DNA of 64,000 nt from RYN-133 sp963708645 (GTDB taxonomy: Bacteria > Actinomycetota > Actinomycetes > Mycobacteriales > Jatrophihabitantaceae). Shown piece by piece: positions 43,992-53,923 of the stretch. Position 1 is the first letter of the stretch. The number at the start of each line of letters is the position of its first letter. The notes beneath the pieces are model-generated. The model was given only the letters and a program-made list of their open reading frames with translations. It had not been told where the DNA came from and did not search any database. The stretch lies in assembly GCA_963708645.1 (NCBI GenBank), contig CAVPTA010000007.1, forward strand, positions 992,001-1,056,000, read 5' to 3'. The translations under genes were made by a program, and so were the position numbers.

Positions 43992-44009
43992 TATCTTGAC
44001 GTCAAGATA
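43992..44009. promoter_or_regulatory. Perfect 18-bp palindrome before icd
   Basis: TATCTTGAC at 43992-44000 is followed by its exact reverse complement GTCAAGATA (44001-44009). It lies 2 bp after the ABM stop and 27 bp before the isocitrate dehydrogenase ATG, overlapping any normal promoter. A dimeric repressor site is likely; the protein is unknown. Confidence 0.65.
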
Positions 44010-44036
44010 ACTGAGCGGACGGAGCTGGCAAGCACT

Positions 44037-46248
44037 ATGGCGAAGATCATCTACACCCGCACCGACGAGGCGCCGCTGCTGGCCACGTATTCGTTCCTGC
44101 CGATCATCGAGGCGTTCGCGCGCACCGCGGGCGTCGACGTCGAGAGCCGCGACATCTCGCTGGCCGGGCGCATCATCGCCCAGTTCTCCGATCGCCTCAG
44201 TGACGACCAGCGCGAGGCCGATGCCCTCGCTGAACTGGGCGAGCTCGCCAAGACGCCCGAGGCGAACATCATCAAGCTGCCGAACATCTCCGCGTCGATC
44301 CCGCAGCTCAAGGCAGCGATCGCCGAACTGCGCGAGCAGGGTTACGACCTTCCCGACTACCCCGACTCGCCCAGCACGGACGACGACCACGACGTGCGCG
44401 CCCGCTACGACAAGGTCAAGGGCAGCGCCGTCAACCCGGTGCTCCGCGAGGGCAACTCCGACCGGCGCGCGCCGGCCTCGGTGAAGAACTACGCGCGCAA
44501 GCATCCACACCGTATGGGCGCGTGGAGCTCCGACTCGAAGACGAACGTCGCGCACATGGACGCCGACGACTTCCGCAGCAACGAGAAGTCGGTCGTGATC
44601 GAGGCGCGACGACGCGCTCACCATCACCCTGCACGGCGACGACGGCTCGTCGACCGTGTTGCGCGAGCAGGTGCCGGTGCTCGCCGGCGAGGTCGTCGAC
44701 GCCACCGTCATGAACGTGTCGGCGCTGCGTGAGTTCCTCACCGCGCAGATCTCGCGCGCGCAGGCCGAGGACGTGCTGTTCTCGGTGCACCTGAAGGCGA
44801 CGATGATGAAGGTGTCCGACCCGATCATCTTCGGCCACACGGTGCGCGCGTTCTTCCCGAACACCTTCGCCGAGTACGGCGAGGCGCTCGCCACGGCGGG
44901 CCTGTCGCCCAACGACGGGCTGGGCGGCATCCTCAAGGGCATCGAATCGCTGCCCGAGGCCGACGCGATCAAGGCGTCCTTCGACGCGGAACTCGCGAGC
45001 GGGCCTGCACTTGCGATGGTCGACTCCGACCGCGGCATCACGAACCTCCACGTACCGAGCGATGTCATCGTCGATGCGTCGATGCCGGCAATGATCCGTA
45101 CGTCCGGGCACATGTGGGGTCCGGACGGCGACGAGCACGACACGCTCGCCGTGATCCCCGACAGCAGCTACGCCGGCATCTACCAGGTCGTCATCGACGA
45201 CTGCCGCGCCAACGGCGCCTACGACCCGGCGACGATGGGATCGGTTCCGAACGTCGGGCTGATGGCGCAGGCCGCCGAGGAGTACGGCAGCCACGACAAG
45301 ACTTTCGAGATCGCGCAGACCGGCACCGTCCGGGTCACCGACGGCTCGGGGACGGTTCTGCTCGAGCACGCGGTCAGCCAGGGCGACATCTGGCGCATGT
45401 GCCAGACCAAGGACGTCGCGATCCGCGACTGGGTCAAGCTCGCCGTGACGCGCGCCCGCGCGACCGGCGACCCGGCGATCTTCTGGCTCGACGCCGACCG
45501 CGCCCACGACGCCAACCTCATCGACAAGGTCGAGCAGTACCTCCCCGAGCACGACACCGATGGGCTCGACATCACGCTGGCGCCACCTGTCGCGGCGATC
45601 GCGACCTCGCTCGAGCGCATCCGCAAGGGTGAGAACACGATCAGCGTGACCGGCAACGTGCTGCGCGACTACCTCACCGACCTGTTCCCGATCCTCGAGC
45701 TCGGGACGAGCGCGAAGATGCTGTCGGTCGTCCCGCTGATCAACGGCGGCGGGCTGTTCGAGACGGGCGCCGGCGGCTCGGCACCGAAGCACGTCCAGCA
45801 GCTGGTCAAGGAGAACTACCTGCGCTGGGACAGCCTCGGCGAGTTCCTGGCCCTCGCGGTCAGCTTCGAGCACCTTGCACAGTCGACCGACAACGCGCGG
45901 GCGCAGATCCTCGCCGACACCCTCGACCGCGCCACCGGCAGGTTCCTGGACGAGAACCGCTCGCCGGGTCGCAAGCTCGGCACGATCGACAACCGCGGCA
46001 GCCACTTCTACCTCGCGATGTACTGGGCGCAGGAGCTGGCCGACCAGAGCGACGACGCCGACCTGGCCGACGCGTTCGGCTCGCTCGCCAAGGCGCTCAC
46101 CGACGGCGAGGAGACGATCACCGCGAGCTGCTCGCCGTGCAGGGTGAGCCCGTCGACATCGGCGGCTACTACCGGCCCGACGACGAGAAGGCTCGCCGCC
46201 GTGATGCGTCCGTCGACAGACATTCAACGAGGCGATCGCCGCGCTGTA
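44037..46248 (+). CDS. icd: NADP-dependent isocitrate dehydrogenase, monomeric, four frameshifts
   Basis: About 735-residue monomeric IDH (Icd2 type). It starts AKIIYTRTDEAPLLATYSFL. Ligand segments: LKAAIAELREQGYDLPDYP, GSAVNPVLREGNSDRRAPA, HPHRMGAWSSDSKTNVAHM, KATMMKVSDPIIFGHTVRAF, then MVDSDRGITNLHVPSDVIVD, NGAYDPATMGSVPNVGLMAQ and TSAKMLSVVPLINGGGLFET. Breaks: insertions GCG-C-GAC (44609), GCT-C-GCC and ACA-G-ACA near 46195-46220, and a missing G near 46124. The corrected end is FNEAIAAL with stop TAG 46246. It feeds 2-oxoglutarate and NADPH. The preceding palindrome suggests repression at the promoter. Confidence 0.92.
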
Positions 46249-46288
46249 GCCGACGGCTGCCCAACCAGCGCTTTGGCAGGGTGGACGC

Positions 46289-47312
46289 ATGCGCGCAATC
46301 GTGTACACCGCCACCGGTGACCCGGACGTCCTGACCCTCGTCGACAAGCCGGCTCGCGAGCCCGGACCGGGCGAGGTTCGCGTCCGCATGCATCGCGCCG
46401 GCGTGAACCCGACCGACTGGAAATCGCGACGCGGCAGCGAAGCGGGGACGCCGGTCGACCCACCGCAGACGCCCGGGCAGGACGGTGCAGGAGTCGTGGA
46501 TGCCGTGGGTACCGGTGTCGAGGCGGGCTTGCTGGGATTGCGCGTATGGGTGTGGGAAGCGGCCTACCAACGTCCCGACGGCACTGCCCAGGAGTCAGCG
46601 ATCGTGCCCGCCGGACAGGTCGTCACCTTGCCCGACAGTGCGTCGTTCGATCTCGGCGCCGCGCTCGGCGTCCCGTTCGTGACGGCGCATCGCTGTCTCA
46701 CGGTCGCCGAGCACGGGCCACAGCGGCTGGGGCCCGGCGCACTCGCCGGCCGGGTCGTGCTGGTCGTCGGGGGAGCCGGTGCGGTCGGCAACGCCGCGAT
46801 CCAGCTCGCCCGCTGGTCGGACGCCACCGTCATCACCACCGTCAGCAACGCCGAGAAGGCTCAGCTGGCCGCCCGCGCCGGGGCCGATCACGTGATCAAC
46901 TACCACGACGAGGACGTGATCACGCGGGTCCGGGCGATCGCCCCGAAGGGCGTGGACGCGATCGTCGAGGTGTCGCCGACGATGAACGCCGACATCGACA
47001 GCTCGGTCATCGCGACACACGGGTCGATCGCGATCTACGCCAACAACGGGGGCGCCGAATTCACGATCCCGATCCGTCCCAACATGACCACGAACGCCCG
47101 TTGGCAGTTCGTGCTCCTCTACACCGCGCCGCATGAAGCGAAGGTGCGGGCGATAGAGGATGTTTCGGCCGCAGTGCTCGACGGGGCAGTTGGTGATCGG
47201 AGACGAGCGCGGCCTGCCGTTGACGCACTTTCGGCTCGAAGCCGCGAATGAGGCGCACGCAGCGGTCGAGAGTGGCGCCGTCGGCAAGGTATTGATCGAC
47301 GTCGTGCCCTGA
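46289..47312 (+). CDS. NADPH:quinone reductase / zeta-crystallin-like MDR oxidoreductase, one frameshift
   Basis: About 340 residues. N-terminal GroES-like part: RAIVYTATGDPDVLTLVDKP, VRMHRAGVNPTDWKSRRGS and TPGQDGAGVVDAVGTGVEAG. The Rossmann motif is VVLVVGGAGAVGNAAIQLAR, then TTVSNAEKAQLAARAGADHV. There are no zinc-site Cys/His clusters, so it is a quinone-oxidoreductase-type member. A single extra G near 47191 (GTT-G-GTG) hides the tail VIGDERGLPLTHFRLE, ending VLIDVVP with TGA at 47310. It reduces quinones or enones with NADPH; the substrate is unknown. Confidence 0.88.
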
Positions 47313-47319
47313 CCCGGCG

Positions 47320-47528
47320 CCCACGCCGAAACTGTCGGAGCTCACACCGACGGCATTGCGCACACGGTTGGCGGCGCATCGGCGCCTGCTGCTGCGACTG
47401 CGAGATCTTCATGAACGGGTACACGCTGCACGCCGGGCTCGCGCAGCTGCCGCACGTGCACCGCGTCCGGCGCGGGAACGGTGCGGCCGTCGTTGAGGAA
47501 CTGGATGCAGATGACCCGCAACCACTAG
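47320..47528 (+). pseudogene. Possible small Cys-rich gene, DUF2695-like, frameshifted
   Basis: The roughly 270-bp gap between the quinone reductase and sigma-factor genes holds a Cys-rich stretch, CCCDCEIFMNGYTLHAGLAQ, followed after a shift by SGAGTVRPSLRNWMQMTRNH and TAG at 47526. CCDCE-type motifs with a C-terminal tryptophan occur in small DUF2695-like proteins, from memory. No clear start is visible and frames must be combined, so this is a tentative call. Confidence 0.35.
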
Positions 47529-47585
47529 CTCTGGGTTCGCCGTGGGGCCAGGATGGTGGCCGACATGAATGCCACGGAGACCTAG

Positions 47586-48224
47586 ATGGGGACGCGGGAA
47601 GCCACGACGACTGATCCTTGGGTCGTGCGGCTGTCCACGCAGGGTCGCGACCGCGAGGCCGCGCTGGCCGACCTGCACGCCCTGCTGTTGCGCTTCGCCC
47701 GCAGCGAGGTGAACCGTCGCGCCGCACGCTTCCACGTCACCGGTCCCGAGGTCGACGACGTCGCCCACCAGGCGACCGCCGACGCACTCGTCGCGATCGT
47801 CGGAAAGCTCGGCGACTTCCGCGGCGAGAGCCGGTTCACGACCTGGGCGTACAAGTTCGTGTTGCTCGAGGTCGCCAACAAGTTGGGCCGCCACTTCTGG
47901 CGCAACGCACCTGCTTCGGACGACGACACCGACATCTGGGAGCGGCTGCCCGACCGGTTCGGTCTCGACCCGGCACACGAGGCCGAGTGGCGTGGCATGG
48001 TGGCCGCTGTGCGGCGGGCCATTGCCGAGCAACTCACCGACCACCAGCGCAACCTGTTCGTGTCGATCGTGCTCAAGGGCGTCCCGCTCGATGCATTGGC
48101 AATCGAAATCGGGTCGACCCGCAATGCGATCTACAAGTCACTTTTCGACGCGCGACGTAAGTTGCGCTCGTGCCTGGTCGCTGACGGATATCTGGACCGC
48201 AACGAACACGGACGTCACACATGA
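47586..48224 (+). CDS. ECF-type RNA polymerase sigma factor
   Basis: 212 residues. Sigma region 2: LLLRFARSEVNRRAARFHVT, DDVAHQATADALVAIVGKL and FRGESRFTTWAYKFVLLEVA. Sigma region 4: AIAEQLTDHQRNLFVSIVLK, GVPLDALAIEIGSTRNAIYK and SLFDARRKLRSCL. Regions 1.1 and 3 are absent, as in group 4 sigma factors. It ends with a 4-bp overlap into a zinc-finger anti-sigma gene. No signal-transducing membrane protein is adjacent. Confidence 0.92.
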   Translation: MGTREATTTDPWVVRLSTQGRDREAALADLHALLLRFARSEVNRRAARFHVTGPEVDDVAHQATADALVAIVGKLGDFRGESRFTTWAYKFVLLEVANKLGRHFWRNAPASDDDTDIWERLPDRFGLDPAHEAEWRGMVAAVRRAIAEQLTDHQRNLFVSIVLKGVPLDALAIEIGSTRNAIYKSLFDARRKLRSCLVADGYLDRNEHGRHT

Positions 48225-48454
48225 GCAGACCCATCGACCTCGACCGGTTCTTCAAGACCGATCCGCGCGACCTCGGCTGCGACCACGCCATCGAACTGCT
48301 GGACGTGTACGCCGAGTTGGCCGCCGCCGATCCCGCGACGGCCGAACAACGATTTCCCGAGGTCGCTGTGCACCTGCGTGCCTGTGGACCGTGCGCCGAG
48401 GATCTGCACGCCCTGCTCGACGTGATCCGGACCGACGCGCAACAACCTGAGTGA
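48221..48454 (+). CDS. Zinc-binding soluble anti-sigma factor
   Basis: 77 residues. The ZAS-like zinc motif AVHLRACGPCAEDLHALL (His-x3-Cys-x2-Cys) with an upstream GCDHAIELLDVYAELA helix is typical of anti-sigma proteins that hold ECF factors. There is no membrane segment, so it may respond directly to a cytoplasmic thiol or metal signal, as RsrA-like proteins do (inferred). ATG overlaps the sigma stop. A 130-bp gap leads to the RCC1 gene. Confidence 0.85.
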   Translation: MSRPIDLDRFFKTDPRDLGCDHAIELLDVYAELAAADPATAEQRFPEVAVHLRACGPCAEDLHALLDVIRTDAQQPE

Positions 48455-48588
48455 GCGCGAAGATTGCAGACCTCATAGGTAAGACACGACAGCTCGGCTG
48501 ACACCAACGCTCGTCAACCAACGAGCGCGCACCGTTCACACCCCCGATACGCGGGGCAGCGTTCATCCACTCGTTCATGGAGATTCGC

Positions 48589-51436
48589 ATGCCCACGTTC
48601 GCCAACGTGCGTCGCAAACTGCCCGTAGCTGTATCGGCAATGACGCTTGCCGCTCTGGCAAGCGTTGTCGCCACACCGCGTGCCGCGCACGCTGACACGC
48701 CGCCGACACCACCCGCTGCGCTGGCCACCGGCGACAACACCTACGGCCAGCTCGGCGCCGGATCGTCGGCGACGAGCACCCAGACGCCGATCGCCGTCAG
48801 CATCCCGGCCGGCACGGATGTCGTACAGGTCGCTGCCGGGCAGTACGACAGCTACGCACTCACCCGCGCCGGTGGCGTGCTGGCCTGGGGCCGTGGATCA
48901 TCCGGGGCGCTGGGGGACGGTAATACGAACGACTCCGCCGTACCGGTGCCGGTGCAACTGCCGGCCGGAGTCGTCGCCACCAAAATCGCCGCGGGCACCG
49001 GCTTCGCGCTCGCGCTGACGAGCGACGGCAAGATCTACGCCTGGGGCGACGACACGACCGGCGAACTCGGCAACGGTACGCAGTCGAACACCGGCTCGCC
49101 GACGCCGGTGCAGGTGTCGCTCCCCGACAGCGCGACGGTCACCGACATCAGCGCAGGCGAAGGCTTTGCTGTCGCGCTGACGAACCTCGGCGCCGTGTTC
49201 GCCTGGGGCGACAACGGCACCGGACAGCTCGGCGACGGCACGACGACGATGCGGACGACGCCCGTCGGCGTGGACGTCCCAGGGGGGAGCGCCGTCACGT
49301 CGGTCGGCGCCGGCGCCGACGACGGATATGCGGTCACGGGTGCGGGCGGGGTACTAGCGTGGGGCGCCGGCTCGGCCGGCCAGCTTGGCAACGGCGGCCA
49401 GACGAGCAGCGCCGCGCCGGCGTACGTCACGTTGCCGTCGGGGATCTCGGTGCGGTCCGTCACTGGCGGTGGCGGGTACGCGCTCGCGGTCACGACCAGC
49501 GGGGGACTGCTCGCCTGGGGCGGCGGGGGCAACGGCGACCTCGGGACCGGGAACACCGCCAACCAGCTCACCGCCGTGACGGTGCCGTTCCCGACGGGCG
49601 TCGTGATCTCGTCCGCGACGGCGGGCAGCGGCTTCTCCGCCGCAGTGACCTCGTCCGGCGCTGACTACGCGTGGGGTCTGAACGATTTCGGCCAGCTCGG
49701 CGACGCCACCACGACCACCCGCCTCTCACCAGTCGCGGTCGCCGTCCCGAACGGCGCGTACGTCAAGAGCGCGTCCGCCGGCGGACAACACCAGCTGCTG
49801 CTCACCCCACCGCCGCCCGCGATCACGCATGTGTCGCCGGCGGTCGCACCGACCAGCGGCGGCACCTCGGTCACCCTGGCGGGGACGAACCTCGCAGGAG
49901 CGACCGCGGTTCGGTTCGGGACCACGGTCGGCACGATCAACTCGACGTCGCCGACGAGCATCACGGTCACGGCTCCCGCCGGGACGGCCGGAACCGTCGA
50001 CCTGCGGGTCATCACGCCCAGTGGGACATCGACGGTCACCCCCGCCGATCGCTTCAGCTGGGTCGGACGGTCCGTATCGATCGTGGGCTGGGGCTCGGAC
50101 CAGTTCGACCAGCTCGGCGACGGCAGCTCGACACTGAGCGTCCCTGCCGTCGAGCGGGCGAAGGCGGTCGGTAACACCGTGGTCGCGTCGAGCGTGACCC
50201 TCGGCCAACTCGCCGGGTACGGCATCTCGTCATCGGGCGCGGTGTACGCGTGGGGCGACAACAGCTACGGCGAACTCGGGAACGGTTCGACGACGAGCAG
50301 CGCGACTCCGGTGAAGGTCTCCCTTCCGTCCGGGGTCGTCGCCACCGCGCTCACGGCCGGTGATACCTCCGCCTACGCACTGACCTCGACCGGTCAGGTG
50401 TATGCGTGGGGCGACAACACAGAAGGCCAACTGGGCGACAACAGCCTGACGGCCAGCGACGTGCCGGTGCGCGTCCAGCTCCCCTCGGGCATCAAGATCG
50501 TGCAGCTCTCAGCCGGTTACGCCCAGGCGTTCGCTCGCACCTCGACCGGCAAGCTCTACGGCTGGGGCTACAACTCCGATGGCGAGCTGGGTGACGGCGG
50601 CACCACATGGGCGATGGTGCCGACAGCCGTGCACCTGCCGTCCGGTGTCGCGATCACGCAGGTCGCCGCCGGTTACTACCACGCGCTCGCGCTGACCTCG
50701 GCGGGACGAGTGCTCGGCTGGGGCGACAACTACGCCGGCGGCGTCAGGCGACGGCACCACGATCACGCGTCTCAGTCCGGTGTACGCCACGCTGCCGTCC
50801 GGAGTCGTCCCCACCCAGATCGCGGCCGGTTATCTGTTCAGCAGCGCACGCACCTCGACCGGCGCCGTGTACGGCTGGGGTTACAACGTCTACGGCCAAC
50901 TCGGCGTGGGCACCTCGAGCACTGTCGAGGCAACTCCACTGAAGGCGCATCTGCCAAGCGGGGTCTCGATCTCGCGCATCGTCGATCTGTACTACGGCGT
51001 CGATGCGCTCGCGACGACCGGCAAGGTCTGGGCGTGGGGCTACAACGGTTACGGCGACGTCGGTAACGAAGGCGTCGGGGCCAACGTCCTGTTGCCGACC
51101 TCGGTCTCGCTCGCGACGGGTCTCAAGGTCGACAACATCGCGGGTTACGGCGACACCTCGCTCGCCGGTGTCGTATCGATCGCGCCGGCGCTGTCGACGC
51201 TCTCTCCGACGTCGGGCTCACACACCGGCGACACCAACGTCACGATCACCGGCTCGGACCTCAGCGGCGCCACTGCGGTCGAGTTCGGGACGACGACCAC
51301 CAAGTTCACCGTCGTGTCGAGCACGAGCATCACTGCGACGAGCCCGGCACACGCCACCGGCGCAGTTGCTGTACGCGTGACCACACCGAACGGCACCTCT
51401 GCCGCCTCGGCCACGACCACCTTCACCTACAAATGA
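48589..51436 (+). CDS. Secreted double RCC1 beta-propeller with two IPT/TIG domains, one frameshift
   Basis: About 948 residues. Signal peptide AVSAMTLAALASVVATPRAA with cleavage near AHA-DT. The first RCC1 propeller (about 40-400) has repeats such as ATGDNTYGQLGAGSS, GVLAWGRGSSGALGDG, KIYAWGDDTTGELGNG and VFAWGDNGTGQLGDG. The first IPT/TIG domain is ITHVSPAVAPTSGGTSVTLA. A second propeller of the same type (from about 510) includes VYAWGDNSYGELGNGS and LYGWGYNSDGELGDGG. A second IPT (LSTLSPTSGSHTGDTNVTIT) ends the protein. An extra A near 50746 (GTC-A-GGC) splits it. ATG 48589 has GGAG upstream. Function unknown; a surface or extracellular binding protein is likely. Confidence 0.85.
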
Positions 51437-51453
51437 TCACCGCGGAGGCAGAT

Positions 51454-52254
51454 ATGACCACCATCGACCGGACGACCCGCTACGCATTGGACGCGGCCTG
51501 GCACGCCGAACGCGACCGGCTCAACAGCCTGACCGAGCTGTACGACCCGACCACGATCGAGATCTGCACGAGCGTCGGCCTCGCAGCCGGTTGGCGCTGC
51601 GCCGACGTCGGGGCGGGCACGGGCAGCGTCGCCGAGCGTCTCGCGGAGCTCGTCGGCCCGGATGGATCGGTACTTGCGACCGATACCGACACGCGCTTCC
51701 TGGACCCGATCGCGAGCGAGCGTCTGACGGTGTTGCGCCAAGACGTCGTCGCCGAGCCGCTGGCCACCGGCGCGTTCGATCTCGTCCATGCTCGGTTGTT
51801 GCTCGAGCACCTGCCCGAACGCGACGCGGTACTGGCCGGGTTCGTCGACGCGCTCGCGCCGGGTGGTTGGGTCGTAGTGGAAGACCTCGACTGGGCAACG
51901 GCCAACGTCACCGATCCGCCGTCACCCGTCCACGCCCGGGTTGCCGACGCGTGCATGACGCTGTTCGCCGGTCACGCGTACGACCCGTACTTCGCACGCC
52001 GGCTGCCACGCGCATTCGAAGCCCACGGCTTGACCGACATCCACACCCGCGCGGTGTCCGCGCAGGTCAAGGCCGACGCTGCGCGCGGCGTCCCGCAATG
52101 GGAACTGCTGGTCGACCAGCTCAGTCCTGGACTGCTCGCTCTGGATCTGGTGACACAGGCGGATCTCGACGCCTTCCATGCGCTGTGGCACGACGGCGAC
52201 GCGGTGGCGTTCGCGCCGCTGATGATCAGCACCTGGGGTCGCCGCCCGGACTGA
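51454..52254 (+). CDS. Class I SAM-dependent methyltransferase
   Basis: 266 residues. SAM-binding motif I CADVGAGTGSVAERLAELVG, motif II around VLATDTDTRFLDP, LTVLRQDVVAEPLATGAFDL and HARLLLEHLPERDAVLAGFV. ATG 51454 is chosen over the overlapping ATG 51433 because GGAGG lies 5 nt upstream of it. It follows the RCC1 gene directly and may be translated with it. The substrate cannot be told. Family neighbours include small-molecule C- and O-methyltransferases. Confidence 0.88.
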   Translation: MTTIDRTTRYALDAAWHAERDRLNSLTELYDPTTIEICTSVGLAAGWRCADVGAGTGSVAERLAELVGPDGSVLATDTDTRFLDPIASERLTVLRQDVVAEPLATGAFDLVHARLLLEHLPERDAVLAGFVDALAPGGWVVVEDLDWATANVTDPPSPVHARVADACMTLFAGHAYDPYFARRLPRAFEAHGLTDIHTRAVSAQVKADAARGVPQWELLVDQLSPGLLALDLVTQADLDAFHALWHDGDAVAFAPLMISTWGRRPD

Positions 52255-52376
52255 ATCGCCGCGACGGCGGGTGCGTCACCGCAGGCAGCAGCCAACCGGG
52301 TGAACCGAACATGATCGGAACACGGTGTAGCTGTTACAGTCGCCGCGTTTGTCCGCCAACAACGTGAGGGAGCGTC

Positions 52377-52832
52377 GTGGAGGCGAGCAGTCAGTCGGCT
52401 GACGATGCGTTGGACGCGATCCGCGTCCTCGATCTCGCGACCTCGCGCCACCGAGCTGCGCTCGCGTCGGGCTGGGGCATAACGGTCAGCGACTCGCTCG
52501 TGCTGAGCAACCTCGCGACCGCGGGCGGGCAACTGACACCTCGCGACCTCGGCCGCCGGCTGGTGATCAGTTCCGGGACGCTGACGACGATGCTCGACCG
52601 GCTGGCGGCGGGCGGTTACGTCGTGCGGGCCGCGCATCCGCGCGACCGCCGCAGCCTGCTGGTGCGACTCACCGACAAGGGCCGCGAGATTCTCGCCGAA
52701 GCCACCGACGAACTGACCAGTGCCTTGGACGAGGCGGTCCCCGAGACCGAACGCATCCAGCTCACCACGACGTTGCACGCGCTCGCCGCCGCGATCGACA
52801 AGCTCACAGTCGCCGTCCGCAACAAATCCTGA
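52377..52832 (+). CDS. MarR family regulator
   Basis: 151 residues. Winged helix: LATAGGQLTPRDLGRRLVIS, SSGTLTTMLDRLAAGGYVVR (recognition helix), AAHPRDRRSLLVRLTDKGRE (wing) and ILAEATDELTSALDEAVPE. GTG 52377 has GAGGGAG upstream. It stands alone, convergent with the DinB gene (6-bp gap). Its target is not evident; the methyltransferase and surrounding promoters are candidates. Confidence 0.85.
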   Translation: MEASSQSADDALDAIRVLDLATSRHRAALASGWGITVSDSLVLSNLATAGGQLTPRDLGRRLVISSGTLTTMLDRLAAGGYVVRAAHPRDRRSLLVRLTDKGREILAEATDELTSALDEAVPETERIQLTTTLHALAAAIDKLTVAVRNKS

Positions 52833-52838
52833 CTGCGG

Positions 52839-53336
52839 TCAGAGCAGGCCGCGCACGAATGCGGCCTGACCGACGTGCTGCAGGTCGTCGTTGACCACAC
52901 TGATCAGCCGTACACCCAGCGTGACCGGCGGATCCCAACCCTCATCGACGACACGATCGAGGTCGGCGCCGCTCAGCGTGGCGAGGTAGTCGAGCGTCTG
53001 CGCGTGCACAGCGTCGTAGTAGTCGAGCAAAAGTTGCGCCGACACGCGCACGGCCGCGACATCGTCCGAGCCGTGCCCGTAGCCGTGTTCGCGTTCGTCG
53101 AACGGCAGACCGAACCGCTCGACCCAGCCGTCGGCGATCCACACCTGCTCGCGCTCGGCCACGCCTGCGACGTGGTCGTCCTGAACCCGGCTCAGATGCC
53201 AGACGAGCCACCCGATCGAGTTGGACCGCCCGTCGATGCGGTGCGCGAGTTGTTCGTCGGTCAGTCCGTCCACTGTGTTGTGCACGGATCGCTTGATCCG
53301 ATCGAACGCGTCGGCAAGCACCTCGGCCTCGTTCAT
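52839..53336 (-). CDS. DinB-family (mycothiol transferase-like) protein
   Basis: 165 residues, four-helix DinB fold. Metal-ligand His: GRSNSIGWLVWHLSRVQDDH near the start and VVNDDLQHVGQAAFVRGLL at the C-terminus. SAQLLLDYYDAVHAQTLDYL is also typical. In actinobacteria many relatives are mycothiol S-transferases for electrophile detoxification. ATG overlaps the PaaR stop by 4 bp, so it is part of the paaI-paaR operon; a role against the reactive ring-epoxide of the pathway is an attractive but unproven idea. Confidence 0.85.
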   Translation of the reverse strand: MNEAEVLADAFDRIKRSVHNTVDGLTDEQLAHRIDGRSNSIGWLVWHLSRVQDDHVAGVAEREQVWIADGWVERFGLPFDEREHGYGHGSDDVAAVRVSAQLLLDYYDAVHAQTLDYLATLSGADLDRVVDEGWDPPVTLGVRLISVVNDDLQHVGQAAFVRGLL

Positions 53337-53923
53337 CGCCCGTCCTCTCGTTGGCGCAACCCATGGAACGCAACCGCGCACACCGCATCGGCAAGACCCG
53401 AATGCGCCGGTCGGTACCACTCGATCAACGAGTTCACCATGCCGAACAGCAGACGGGCGGTGATCGCCGGGTCGACGTCGGGACGGATGTCGCCGTCGGC
53501 TTCGGCCTGGCGCACCAGACCGGCGACATAGCGGTCGAACTGGCGTCGGCGCTGCAACGCGGCACGCTCGACCTCGGTGTTGCCGCGGGCGCGAAGCAGC
53601 AGCGTCACATACGGCAATCGATCCTGCAGCACCTCGACGCTGGTGCGGACGAGGTGCTCGAGCTTGTCGATCGCCGGCGCATCGAGACGGCGGGTGCGTT
53701 CGAGGGCATCGAACAAACCGTCGAGGGCACGCTCCATGGCCATCCGGAGCAGGGCGTCCTTACTCGTCACGTGGTGATAGATCGCCGACTTGCTGATGCC
53801 GAGGCGCTGCGAGAGGTCCTCCATGGACGTGCCGTCGTAGCCGCGCTCGTTGAAGACCGTGACCGCGACCGTCAGCAGCGACTCGAGGTCGTAGCCGGGA
53901 CGGCCGCGCCGCGTGGCGGTCAC
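53333..53923 (-). CDS. paaR: TetR family phenylacetate regulator PaaR
   Basis: 196 residues. HTH LLTVAVTVFNERGYDGTSME, DLSQRLGISKSAIYHHVTSK. Ligand domain: EHLVRTSVEVLQDRLPYVTL, LLRARGNTEVERAALQRRR and QFDRYVAGLVRQAEADG. GTG start 53923 overlaps the paaI stop. It is divergent from paaZ, and a near-perfect PaaR operator lies between the two transcription units (54335-54356). In Corynebacterium PaaR represses paa genes and is released by phenylacetyl-CoA. Confidence 0.9.
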   Translation of the reverse strand: MTATRRGRPGYDLESLLTVAVTVFNERGYDGTSMEDLSQRLGISKSAIYHHVTSKDALLRMAMERALDGLFDALERTRRLDAPAIDKLEHLVRTSVEVLQDRLPYVTLLLRARGNTEVERAALQRRRQFDRYVAGLVRQAEADGDIRPDVDPAITARLLFGMVNSLIEWYRPAHSGLADAVCAVAFHGLRQREDGR

